From assembly GCA_937901285.1 (NCBI GenBank), contig CALCHI010000003.1:1-15932 (forward strand): a stretch of 15,932 bases of DNA. Direction: 5' to 3'. The stretch comes from UBA8437 sp003445035 (GTDB taxonomy: Bacteria; Planctomycetota; Planctomycetia; Planctomycetales; Planctomycetaceae). The notes beneath the pieces were generated by a model that was not told the origin of the DNA, did not search any database, and saw only the letters and a list, made by a program, of their open reading frames with translations. Position numbers and translations under genes: made by a program. Below, piece by piece: positions 7,804-15,116 of the stretch (its first letter is position 1; each line of letters begins with the position of its first letter).

Positions 7804-9188
7804 TGCGAGTCGCCCGTTCCATTCTCATCGCAATTGTCGCGCTCGCCGCATCACCGGCGAGCGTGTCGGCCGACGACGTGGTCAGCTTCCGTCGTCACGT
7901 CTGGCCCATCCTGAAACGTCATTGCTACGCCTGCCACAGCGGCGAGAAACCCGAAGGGAAACTGTCGTTGGCGACCGCCACATCGATCCGCACCGGCGGT
8001 GATACGGGGCCACTGCTGGTGCCGGGGAAGCCGAGCCGCAGCCTGTTGATCAAGATGATCAGCGGCGAGGAGCCGTCGATGCCACCCAAGGGCAGGCCAC
8101 TGACCCGGGCCAAGATCGATGTCCTGAAACGCTGGATCCTTCAGGGAGGCAAAATCGACTCGGTCGCACCGCTCGCCGAGCCGAAGGTCGTAATTCCCGT
8201 TGAGTACACACATGCTCCCGCGATCACTGCGGTTGCATTTTCTCCCGATGGTCAGCGAATTGCGTGTGCGTGTCGCAGCGAGGTGGTCGTTGTGACGACC
8301 AGCGGAACCGGTACCCCGCTGCGACTGCCAACCCGTTCGGATCTGCTCACCCATGTCGAGTTCAGTGCCGATGGAAAAATGCTGCTGGCTGCGGGCGGAA
8401 CGCCGTCCTGGTTCGGGGAGGTGTGCGTGTTCTCGTTGGCCGATCGGAAGCGGGTTCTGGTCAGACGTGTCAGCAACGACACGCTCTTCCGTGGAGGATT
8501 TTCGCCCGATGGCAAGCGGGTCGCTCTCGGGGGAGCCGACGGTGCGGTTTACGTGATCCCTCTCGACGAAAAATCCGCCGTCCAGCGGATCGAGCTGCAC
8601 AGTGACTGGGTTGTTGACGTGGCCTGGACCCCGGATGGAAAGAAGTTGATCACGGCCGGGCGTGACAAGGCGACCAAGGTGGCCAGCGTCCAGACGGGCA
8701 AATTGCTGCGCACGATCGACTCATCTCCGGAGCGGGTTTCGAGCGTGGTGACCGACGGGGTGTTTGCCGTGTCGGCCGGGAAATCTCGTACGCTGATTGG
8801 TTATCAACTCGACGTGGCTCTGCAGAACATCTCGGTCACCGGTGCCGGAAACGGGGCCAAGCCCATCACACGGCGAAAGCAATACGTGAAGAATTTCGAG
8901 GGACAACCAGGTGAGGTGATTGACATCGCGATCAGCGGGGATCGCAAGTCGATCGCCGTGGCCGGTGCGGCGGCCGAGGTCCGGGTTTACACCGTCGCCG
9001 ACCGGAAGAGAACGTCGACTGCCAAGGAGGTTCGAGTTCCCGTGTACTGCGTGGCACTCAACAAGGACGCGTCCTTGCTGGCGGTGGGAAGCCGCGATGG
9101 GCACCTCGAGGTGTTCCGTCTGCCGAAAGCGGAGCGGATTCTTTCAAGGATTCCGGTCCCGATGAAGCAGACGGTCGGAAGTCGCTGA
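7803..9188 (+). CDS. PSCyt1 cytochrome c-WD40 repeat protein, exported
   Basis: The product has 461 residues. MRVARSILIAIVALAASPASVSA is a Sec signal peptide. Residues 25-125 form a planctomycete cytochrome C domain (PSCyt1, PF07635): FRRHVWPILKRHCYACHSG carries CxxCH (C41, C44, H45), and SMPPKG at 92-97 supplies a plausible Met heme ligand (M93). The rest is a beta-propeller of about seven WD40-like blades, beginning near residues 141, 182, 230, 270, 311, 371 and 413, several with the FSPDGK turn. The fifth is degenerate. Fusion of a heme domain to a propeller is a planctomycete hallmark; a role in electron transfer or in partner binding at the envelope is inference. The ATG at 7803 shares its A with the preceding TGA (TGATG), so translation is probably coupled to the upstream PSCyt2/PSD1 gene. 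An upstream reading-frame extension to 7668 lies inside that gene and would hide the signal peptide. The stop directly abuts the stop of the convergent GH18 gene. Confidence 0.92.
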   Translation: MRVARSILIAIVALAASPASVSADDVVSFRRHVWPILKRHCYACHSGEKPEGKLSLATATSIRTGGDTGPLLVPGKPSRSLLIKMISGEEPSMPPKGRPLTRAKIDVLKRWILQGGKIDSVAPLAEPKVVIPVEYTHAPAITAVAFSPDGQRIACACRSEVVVVTTSGTGTPLRLPTRSDLLTHVEFSADGKMLLAAGGTPSWFGEVCVFSLADRKRVLVRRVSNDTLFRGGFSPDGKRVALGGADGAVYVIPLDEKSAVQRIELHSDWVVDVAWTPDGKKLITAGRDKATKVASVQTGKLLRTIDSSPERVSSVVTDGVFAVSAGKSRTLIGYQLDVALQNISVTGAGNGAKPITRRKQYVKNFEGQPGEVIDIAISGDRKSIAVAGAAAEVRVYTVADRKRTSTAKEVRVPVYCVALNKDASLLAVGSRDGHLEVFRLPKAERILSRIPVPMKQTVGSR

Positions 9189-10166
9189 TCAGGGACGCCC
9201 GACGGACCCACGACGCGACTTGCTGATCACTCGCAGCAGTGAACGGGGGCCTCGGGCATCCTGCCCGATCTCCCAGATGCTGACTCCCGCCAGCCCGCTG
9301 GAAACCGCCAGCCGGGTCTTCTGTCGGATGGTCGACGGTCCGTTGAAGTAGATGCCGTTGGTTTCGTCGACCGTGGCAGCCGGTGCAAAACGGCGGACGA
9401 TCTCGGCATACGTATGGGCGGTCCGTTTTTTGTCGAGTGATCGCCCATAGAAGGGCAGGCCCAGGCAAATGCGTTCGGCGGGAATTCCGGTCCGGCGGAG
9501 CCGGTCAATGTCGTTCCGGGCCTGTTGCAATGTCGAATGCCGCCCGTCGGCGTCGTAAGACATCAGGTGGATCCGGTCCAGGGATTTTGCGGCTGTGGGA
9601 GAGAGTTGCTGCCAACCAGCGATTGCCGCGGTCACCGAGAGTCGCAACGGGCGGAAGGCCCTTTTCGTTTCCACGATCAATCGGGTGTAGGAGGCTTGCT
9701 GGACAGGTCCCTTGGGGTGTTCCCAGTCCAGGTCAACACCGTCGAAGGTGTGCGATCGACAGAAGTCGATCATCTGTCGGATGAATCGAGCCCTTGTGGC
9801 GTCGTTGGCACAACAGGTGGCGAATGCGGACGACCGTTCCCAGCCACCGATGCACAGTCTCAGCCGCAGACGGTATTTGCGTTTCAGTTGGCCCAGTTGT
9901 TTGACCATGGCGGGTTTCAGGCGGCTGGTGTCGAGGGTTCCATCGGCCCGGGGCTCGACCGAAAAAAACACCAGTTCGTCCAACTGCCGGCAAACGGTTT
10001 CGTCGAATCCCCTGGCCCGGTATTCGGGCAGATAGCCGACGACCGAAAAGGTCTTCTTCACCGGTTCGCCGGCATCCACAGCCCGATCGGAGATGGTGAC
10101 ACCGCCCAGCAGGATCAGCAGCCAGACCACGCGGCGGTCCGGACGATTGGTTGTTGTCCGTGCCAT
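9189..10166 (-). CDS. GH18 family glycosidase (chitinase-like), exported
   Basis: The product has 325 residues and starts MARTTTNRPDRRVVWLLILL, a signal peptide or N-terminal anchor probably cleaved after AVDA (residue 32). The GH18 signature DGVDLDWE is at 142-149, with E149 as the catalytic acid and D145/D147 in their expected places for substrate-assisted retaining hydrolysis. Other family features are VVGYLPEYR (42-50), LCIGGWE (104-110, the SxGG-type strand), MSYDADG (202-208) and GVSIWEIGQD (294-303), which place Tyr and Trp in the active site. Expected substrates are beta-1,4-GlcNAc polymers such as chitin or peptidoglycan-derived glycans; which one cannot be told. No carbohydrate-binding module is visible. 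GAGGA eleven bases upstream supports 10166; a longer form starting at 10268 would overlap the helicase gene. It follows the helicase by 31 bases, an odd pairing that suggests co-transcription rather than shared function. Confidence 0.92.
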   Translation of the reverse strand: MARTTTNRPDRRVVWLLILLGGVTISDRAVDAGEPVKKTFSVVGYLPEYRARGFDETVCRQLDELVFFSVEPRADGTLDTSRLKPAMVKQLGQLKRKYRLRLRLCIGGWERSSAFATCCANDATRARFIRQMIDFCRSHTFDGVDLDWEHPKGPVQQASYTRLIVETKRAFRPLRLSVTAAIAGWQQLSPTAAKSLDRIHLMSYDADGRHSTLQQARNDIDRLRRTGIPAERICLGLPFYGRSLDKKRTAHTYAEIVRRFAPAATVDETNGIYFNGPSTIRQKTRLAVSSGLAGVSIWEIGQDARGPRSLLRVISKSRRGSVGRP

Positions 10167-10197
10167 GGTCAGCTGGTTCCTCGATGGCCGGCGGCGG

Positions 10198-12228
10198 TCA
10201 TTTCGATCGGGCGGTGCGTCGCTTCTCCGGCTCGTCTTCGGTTTCCTCATCGAAACCGACCGGTCCACCGTTCATTTCTGCCAGGAACCGAGACGTCTTG
10301 GTCTTGCGGCGCTTACCCCACTTGGTGCGGTGCTTGGCCCACGAGAGCGTGAGGAAATCCATGGCGCGGGTGACACCGACGTAAGCCAGTCGCCGCTCCT
10401 CACAGATGGCCCGGTGCCCGTCCTGGATCGATCGTTCGTGAGGCAACAGGCCCTCTTCCATTCCGACCAGGTACACGACAGGGAACTCGAGTCCCTTGGC
10501 GCTGTGCAGGGTGATCAGGGCGACCGCGTTCTTTTTCAGTTGCTGGTCCTTGTCCACCTCGTCCTCGTTGTTGGTCAACGCGATCTCTTCGAGGAACCCT
10601 TCGAGTGAGGAACTCTCGGCTCCTCGTTCGTATTGCGATGTGGCGTTGACCAGTTCCTCGACCGAACTCCATCGCGACACTTTTTCGAGCGGCGTCTTGT
10701 ACTGTCGCTCGATCTCGCCCTTGTAGTTGATCTCGGTGATCAAACGGTTAAGTTGCTCACTGATTCGTCCCTGGCTCATCGGCTTGCGGTACTGATCGAT
10801 CATCTGTCGGAATCGCTCGATGTTCTCGGCGCCCCGCTGGGGCACGTCGCCATCGGCGGTGGCCTGTGGCAGGACATGCCACAGGCTCTCGCCGGATTCG
10901 ACGGCCCGTTCGAGCAGTTTCGATACCGTTCCGTCTCCGATGCCACGAGCTGGCCGGTTGATGATTCTCAACAGCGAAAGCTCGTCGTCAGGGTTGGCGA
11001 TCACCTTGAGATAGCTGATCAGATCACGCACCTCGCGTCGATCGAAGAACGACTGGCCACCGATCAACACGTAGGGCACCTTGTTGGCTCGGAGTTCCTG
11101 TTCGAACAGCCGAGGCTGTTCGTTGGTGCGGAACAGGATGGCAACGTCCTTGTAGCGGAAACGTCCGGTGTCGACCGCGGCCCGGATCTCACGGGCGACG
11201 TAGGTCGCTTCGTCGACTTCGTCGTCGATTTCCAGGAACCTCGGAGGTTTGCCGGGTCCGCGAGCGGGCTTGAGGGTTTTGTCGCGTCGTTCGGTGTTGT
11301 GAGCGATCAGGCAGTTGGCCAGTTCGAGGATCTCCGGACGACAGCGGTAGTTCTCCTCCAGTCGCACGATTGTCGCGTCCGGGAATTCGCGATCGAATTC
11401 CAGGATGTTCTCCATCCGCGCGCCGCGCCATCCGTAGATCGCCTGGTCATCATCGCCGACGACACACAGGTTCCCGTGCTTGGCGACGAGCGACGAGATG
11501 ATGCGGTACTGCGTGGCGTTGGTGTCCTGGTACTCGTCGACCATCACGTAGTCGAACCGTTTCTGGTGCCTCGCCAGCACGTCGGGGTGATCACGGAAGA
11601 GTTCTTCGGTGCACAACAGCAGGTCATCGAAGTCGACGGCGTTGGCCGCCTTGAGTGCCAGTTCGTATTTCTTGTAGGCCATGGCCGCCAGGGTGTCGGT
11701 TTCGTCGACGACCGTCTCACCGGCCGCTTCGGCCCTCAGGCTCTGCTGCTTCCAGTTGCCGATTTGCCACAGCAGATCCGAGGGTCTCAGGGTGGAGGTC
11801 GCGCAGTGAATGTCGCGGAGCGCCTTGCGGGCGGCTCCTTCCTGGTCCGAGCGGTCGTAGATCGTGAATTGCTTGCGGTAGCCCAGCGACTCGATGTCGT
11901 GACGCAGGATGCGGACGCACAGGGAGTGAAACGTCGAGATGTGGGGTTGGGGCGAACCCTGTTTGTCTCCGGTCTTCTTGCCTCGCGTCGATGCCGATCG
12001 GTTGACCCGTTGCAACAGCCCCTCGGTCCGCTCCTTCATCTCGCGGGCCGCCTTGTTGGTGAAGGTGACCGCCAGGATCTTCTCGGGAGAGATTCCTTGT
12101 CGAATCAGGTGGACGATCCGAAAGGTGATCACACGGGTCTTGCCGCTGCCGGCTCCAGCCAGCACTAGCACGGCGCCCTTGGTCGCCTGGACGGCCGAGA
12201 GTTGTGAGGAATTCAGTCCGTGAGCCAT
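10198..12228 (-). CDS. Superfamily 1 DNA helicase, Rep/UvrD/PcrA type
   Basis: The product has 676 residues and all SF1A motifs in order: Q motif LNSSQLSAVQ (5-14), Walker A AGAGSGKT (24-31), motif Ia VTFTNKAAREM (54-64), Walker B VDEYQDTN (230-237), motif III VVGDDDQAIYGWRGA (256-270), motif IV LEENYRC (290-296), motif V LHSAKGLEFPVVYLVGMEEG (574-593) and motif VI EERRLAYVGVTRA (610-622). It is an ATP-driven 3'-5' DNA translocase/helicase acting in the cytoplasm in replication restart or excision repair. Length is close to E. coli Rep (673) and shorter than UvrD/PcrA; the C-terminus is a short charged tail rather than the Tudor-like domain of PcrA/UvrD. Rep is therefore the closest guess, but paralogue assignment needs a tree, so no symbol is given. 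It is divergent from the CE15 gene and is followed at 31 bases by the GH18 gene. Confidence 0.96.
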   Translation of the reverse strand: MAHGLNSSQLSAVQATKGAVLVLAGAGSGKTRVITFRIVHLIRQGISPEKILAVTFTNKAAREMKERTEGLLQRVNRSASTRGKKTGDKQGSPQPHISTFHSLCVRILRHDIESLGYRKQFTIYDRSDQEGAARKALRDIHCATSTLRPSDLLWQIGNWKQQSLRAEAAGETVVDETDTLAAMAYKKYELALKAANAVDFDDLLLCTEELFRDHPDVLARHQKRFDYVMVDEYQDTNATQYRIISSLVAKHGNLCVVGDDDQAIYGWRGARMENILEFDREFPDATIVRLEENYRCRPEILELANCLIAHNTERRDKTLKPARGPGKPPRFLEIDDEVDEATYVAREIRAAVDTGRFRYKDVAILFRTNEQPRLFEQELRANKVPYVLIGGQSFFDRREVRDLISYLKVIANPDDELSLLRIINRPARGIGDGTVSKLLERAVESGESLWHVLPQATADGDVPQRGAENIERFRQMIDQYRKPMSQGRISEQLNRLITEINYKGEIERQYKTPLEKVSRWSSVEELVNATSQYERGAESSSLEGFLEEIALTNNEDEVDKDQQLKKNAVALITLHSAKGLEFPVVYLVGMEEGLLPHERSIQDGHRAICEERRLAYVGVTRAMDFLTLSWAKHRTKWGKRRKTKTSRFLAEMNGGPVGFDEETEDEPEKRRTARSK

Positions 12229-12233
12229 GCTCT

Positions 12234-12275
12234 ATCCGTTGAGCGTCTTTCGGGTCAGAAAGGGTCATCCGTTGA
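12234..12275. repeat. Direct repeat ATCCGTTGA with overlapping inverted repeat
   Basis: ATCCGTTGA occurs at 12234-12242 and 12267-12275, 33 bases apart. The second copy overlaps a small inverted repeat GGTCA-TCCGT-TGACC (12263-12277). Both lie just upstream of the helicase start at 12228, within its 5' leader or promoter. A regulator site is possible, but the copies are short. Confidence 0.3.
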
Positions 12276-12355
12276 CCGGGTGGCGAATCGCCGAGCAGGG
12301 AACGCTGGTCAGGGTAACGGCTCGAGGAGATGCCGGAAAGGCGGTCGCCTCGCAT

Positions 12356-12384
12356 TTGCAACCGGCTTCTTTAGACGACATAGT
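12356..12384 (+). promoter_or_regulatory. Candidate promoter for the CE15 gene
   Basis: TTGCAA (12356-12361) and CATAGT (12379-12384) are separated by 17 bases and each match the sigma-70 hexamers at four of six positions. This is the most AT-rich part of the 193-base divergent region. A start near 12391 would leave a leader of about 30 bases before the ATG at 12422. Confidence 0.3.
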
Positions 12385-12411
12385 CGAGGCCGTTCGGCTG
12401 GTCTCGCTTTC

Positions 12412-12415
12412 GGAG
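12412..12415 (+). promoter_or_regulatory. Ribosome binding site GGAG for the CE15 start
   Basis: GGAG lies six bases before the ATG at 12422 and sets that start over the in-frame ATG at 12227, which would add 65 unrelated residues ahead of the signal peptide. Confidence 0.6.
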
Positions 12416-12421
12416 AATTTC

Positions 12422-13732
12422 ATGCACCGGTTCACGCTGCGGTTGGTTGCTGTCCCCGGGATTCTGCTGGCGGCCGTGGTGTTCGTCCGACCGGCTCCCG
12501 CACTGGCACAGCGTTTCGTCCCGAACTACGACGAAACCAAGGTGCCCGTGTTCGATCTGCCCGACCCGCTGAAACTGCTTTCGGGTAAGCCGGTCAAAAC
12601 CGCCAGGCAGTGGAAGCAGAAGCGACGTCCGGAGATCCTGCGGCTGTTCCAGGACCATGTCTACGGCAAGGCCCCGGGGCGTCCGTCGAAGATGGTCTTT
12701 CGGACGGTCGAATCCTCGCAGAACGCCCTGGGGGGCAAGGCGATCCGCAAGCAGGTCCGCGTGCTCTTCGACGGCACCGACAAGGGGCCGCAGATGGATC
12801 TGTTGATTTATCTGCCGGTGAAAGCCAAGACGGCGGTCCCGGTGTTTGTCGGTTTGAACTTCAACGGCAACCACGCGATTCACAACGATCCGGCCATCCA
12901 TCTCGCCCGCTCGTGGCACCGTGATGACGCGGGGCAGGGGTACGTCAACAACCGTGCGACCGAGAAGTCCCGTGGCCTGTCGGCCAGTCGCTGGTCGGTC
13001 GAGCGATGTCTGGCGTCCGGTTTCGGTGTGGCGACGATCTACTGCGGTGACATCGATCCGGATTACCACGACGAGTTCAAGAATGGTGTCCACCCGTTGT
13101 CCTACAAGGATGGTCAGACGGCTCCGGCCGCCAACCAGTGGGGGACGATCGCGGCCTGGGCGTGGGGGCTGGGGCGTGCGGTGGACTATTTTGAAATCGA
13201 CAAGCGGATCGATCAAAAACGGGTGATCTTGCTGGGCCACAGTCGGCTGGGCAAGACCGCGTTGTGGGCGGGAGCCCGCGATCGTCGATTCGCAATCGTG
13301 ATTTCGAACAACTCGGGCTGCGGTGGAGCCGCGTTGTCGCGACGGCAGTTCGGTGAGACCGTTTGGCGGATCAACAACTCATTCCCGCACTGGTTCTGCG
13401 GCAATTTCAAGAAGTTCGACAACAAGGAGCACCAGTTGCCGGTTGACCAGCACATGCTCGTGGCATTGATCGCTCCGCGTCCGGTCTACATCGCCAGTGC
13501 CACCGGAGATCGCTGGGCCGATCCACGGGGCGAATTCCTCTCGGCGTTGCACGCCGAACCGGTCTACAAGCTGCTCGGCACCGAAGGATTGGGCACCGAC
13601 AAGATGCCCAAGGCCGATGCCCCGGTTCACGGGCGGATTGGTTATCACCTGAGAACCGGCAGTCACGACGTGACCGATTACGACTGGAAGCAGTACATCG
13701 CCTTTGCCAGAAAGCACTTCGCTCTCAAGTGA
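12422..13732 (+). CDS. CE15 family glucuronoyl (4-O-methyl-glucuronoyl) esterase, exported
   Basis: The product has 436 residues; residues 1-29 are a signal peptide ending PALA. Glucuronoyl esterases cut ester bonds between lignin alcohols and glucuronic acid side chains of xylan, outside the cytoplasm. Family evidence: GHSRLGKTALW (272-282) with nucleophile S274, ISNNSGCGGAALSRR (294-308), INNSFPHWFCGNF (317-329), LPVDQHMLVALIAPRPVYIASA (339-360) and TGSHDVTDYDW (412-422), with H415 the likely catalytic His. Twenty-three residues after the Ser, where fungal enzymes such as Cip2 carry their catalytic Glu just before SGxGG, this protein has Asn (N297). The acid is then probably D363 in ATGDRWADP, the classical alpha/beta-hydrolase position used by some bacterial members. 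Single-domain, no binding module seen. It stands alone on its strand, convergent with a sulfatase gene; other carbohydrate esterase activity cannot be excluded. Confidence 0.9.
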   Translation: MHRFTLRLVAVPGILLAAVVFVRPAPALAQRFVPNYDETKVPVFDLPDPLKLLSGKPVKTARQWKQKRRPEILRLFQDHVYGKAPGRPSKMVFRTVESSQNALGGKAIRKQVRVLFDGTDKGPQMDLLIYLPVKAKTAVPVFVGLNFNGNHAIHNDPAIHLARSWHRDDAGQGYVNNRATEKSRGLSASRWSVERCLASGFGVATIYCGDIDPDYHDEFKNGVHPLSYKDGQTAPAANQWGTIAAWAWGLGRAVDYFEIDKRIDQKRVILLGHSRLGKTALWAGARDRRFAIVISNNSGCGGAALSRRQFGETVWRINNSFPHWFCGNFKKFDNKEHQLPVDQHMLVALIAPRPVYIASATGDRWADPRGEFLSALHAEPVYKLLGTEGLGTDKMPKADAPVHGRIGYHLRTGSHDVTDYDWKQYIAFARKHFALK

Positions 13733-13736
13733 AGGC

Positions 13737-13760
13737 TCCCGCCCGTTGCGGCTTGCGGGA
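13737..13760. terminator. Weak hairpin between convergent genes
   Basis: TCCCGC (13737-13742) can pair with GCGGGA (13755-13760) across a 12-base loop, in the 40-base gap between the convergent CE15 and sulfatase genes. No T-tract follows on either strand, so it is at best a weak bidirectional or Rho-assisted terminator. Confidence 0.25.
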
Positions 13761-13772
13761 CCCGTCAGGTGG

Positions 13773-15101
13773 TCACTTCATCGTCCGGCTCGGGAACGCG
13801 TGTCCATCGTCAATGGTGGCGATCGCCTTCTGGAGCAGGCGGATGTCGGCGACGGCTGACTTCGGGGCCCGGTTCAAGGCGATCGGGGACTTCTCGTTGG
13901 TGTCTCGCGGGACGTGGTACAGCTTGCCGTTGTTGTAGAGCTTCCAGTTTTGGGTTCGGACGAAGAACCGCCTGGTGCCCCGTTCGGCATAAGCCCAGCG
14001 ACGGCTGCGGCCTCCCCGGCCGGCCAGGACCCCGGCGAAACTCCGTCCGTCGATCTTGACTCGGTCCCGAGCGGGCTGGGTTGTGCGGGCAAGTTCTCGG
14101 AATGTCGGCAGGAAGTCACTCATGTCGACCAGGTGGTCGGTCGTGGTGCCTGGTGAGATCCGTCCCGGCCAACTGGCGAGCAACGGCACGTGAGTGCCGT
14201 CGTCGCTGAGATTGCCCTTCCCGCCGGGCACAAGCTTTCCGCCGATTCGGCTCGAAACCGGGCGGCGGATGAACTTGCCGTCGACCGCCTGGTGAAGCGA
14301 CCGCTTGGCGGTGCCGTTGTCGGTCGTGAACAAAACCAGCGTGTTCTTTTCGAGCTCCAATCGCCGGATGGCTGCGGTGACCCGTCCCACGTGGATGTCC
14401 ATCTGTGCCATCATCTCGGCGAAGGTGTCGTAGTGATCCTTGTCCCTGGCGTAAGGCACCGGTTGCTTGAGGTCGTCGGTGACATCGTGGCAGAGGGCCA
14501 TCGAGTAGAACGCGAAGAAGGGGCGGTCCTTGTTGCGTTTCATGAAGTCCACCAGGTGGTCGACATAGACGCTCGGCCCGTAGCGATCGGACACGTCAGT
14601 TCTCAGTGCGCCGTTTTGGTGGATCATCGGCTGGTGATATCTTGGTCCCTCGTGCCAACCGAACAGGCAATAGTCATCGAATCCCATTCGGTGTGGCTGC
14701 TGAGGGTCTTTCAGCAACAGTGTCAGTTGCCACTTGCCGGAGATCGACGTCCGGTACCCGGCCGATTGCAGGGCCTTGGCCAGCGTTTGAGTTTCGTCGA
14801 CGCGAGGGAATGTTCCCCAACGGGGATTGCCCTGGTGGCGTGGGTAGCGACCGCTGAGCAGGCAGGTGCGGGTTGGATGGCAGACCGGCATGGCGTAGCA
14901 GTGGGTGAACGTCAGACCGGTTTCGGCCAGGCGGTCGATGTGGGGCGTCTTGTAGCTCTGGCCGCCGTAGCATCCCAACGTCTCACAACCGACGTCATCG
15001 GCCATGATCAACACGATGTTGGGAGGCCGCTCGGCCGCCGTGGCCCAAAGGGGGCCGAGAAATATCAGTGCCGAGGCAAGCAGTGGGCGAAGACGTGTCA
15101 T
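13773..15101 (-). CDS. Formylglycine-dependent sulfatase, exported
   Basis: The product has 442 residues; residues 1-22 are a signal peptide ending ATA. It hydrolyses sulfate esters, probably on polysaccharides; the exact substrate is unknown. Arylsulfatase-type features are NIVLIMADDVG (28-38; metal ligands D35, D36), the formylglycine core C74-H-P-T-R78, SGKWQL (121-126), ALCHD (202-206), TTDNG (259-263; D261, N262) and GGKGNLSDDGTHVPLL (293-308; K295). Two points differ from the common pattern: His follows the modified Cys where Ser, Thr or Ala is usual, and GKWHLG is GKWQL, so the position of arylsulfatase A His125 is Gln. From memory, GKWQL also occurs in other planctomycete sulfatases, so this is probably a subfamily trait and not decay. 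A formylglycine-generating enzyme must act in trans; none is in the window. GAGG eight bases upstream supports the start. It follows the cytochrome gene by 15 bases, probably co-transcribed. Confidence 0.94.
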   Translation of the reverse strand: MTRLRPLLASALIFLGPLWATAAERPPNIVLIMADDVGCETLGCYGGQSYKTPHIDRLAETGLTFTHCYAMPVCHPTRTCLLSGRYPRHQGNPRWGTFPRVDETQTLAKALQSAGYRTSISGKWQLTLLLKDPQQPHRMGFDDYCLFGWHEGPRYHQPMIHQNGALRTDVSDRYGPSVYVDHLVDFMKRNKDRPFFAFYSMALCHDVTDDLKQPVPYARDKDHYDTFAEMMAQMDIHVGRVTAAIRRLELEKNTLVLFTTDNGTAKRSLHQAVDGKFIRRPVSSRIGGKLVPGGKGNLSDDGTHVPLLASWPGRISPGTTTDHLVDMSDFLPTFRELARTTQPARDRVKIDGRSFAGVLAGRGGRSRRWAYAERGTRRFFVRTQNWKLYNNGKLYHVPRDTNEKSPIALNRAPKSAVADIRLLQKAIATIDDGHAFPSRTMK

Positions 15102-15116
15102 GTCCGGGACCTCGAT

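Noticed and set aside
10167..10268. N-terminal extension of the GH18 protein from 10268
   Set aside because: It would overlap the helicase gene and put 34 basic residues ahead of the signal peptide; the start at 10166 has GAGGA upstream.
10633..12168. Open frame of 511 codons on the + strand, antisense to the helicase
   Set aside because: It lies wholly within a helicase with every motif intact; the translation has no recognisable domain and no suitable start context. Long antisense frames are expected in GC-rich coding DNA.
12227..12421. N-terminal extension of the CE15 protein from an ATG at 12227
   Set aside because: It would place 65 unrelated residues before a clear signal peptide; the GGAG site and the signal peptide support 12422. 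The ATG at 12227 merely overlaps the helicase start codon on the other strand.
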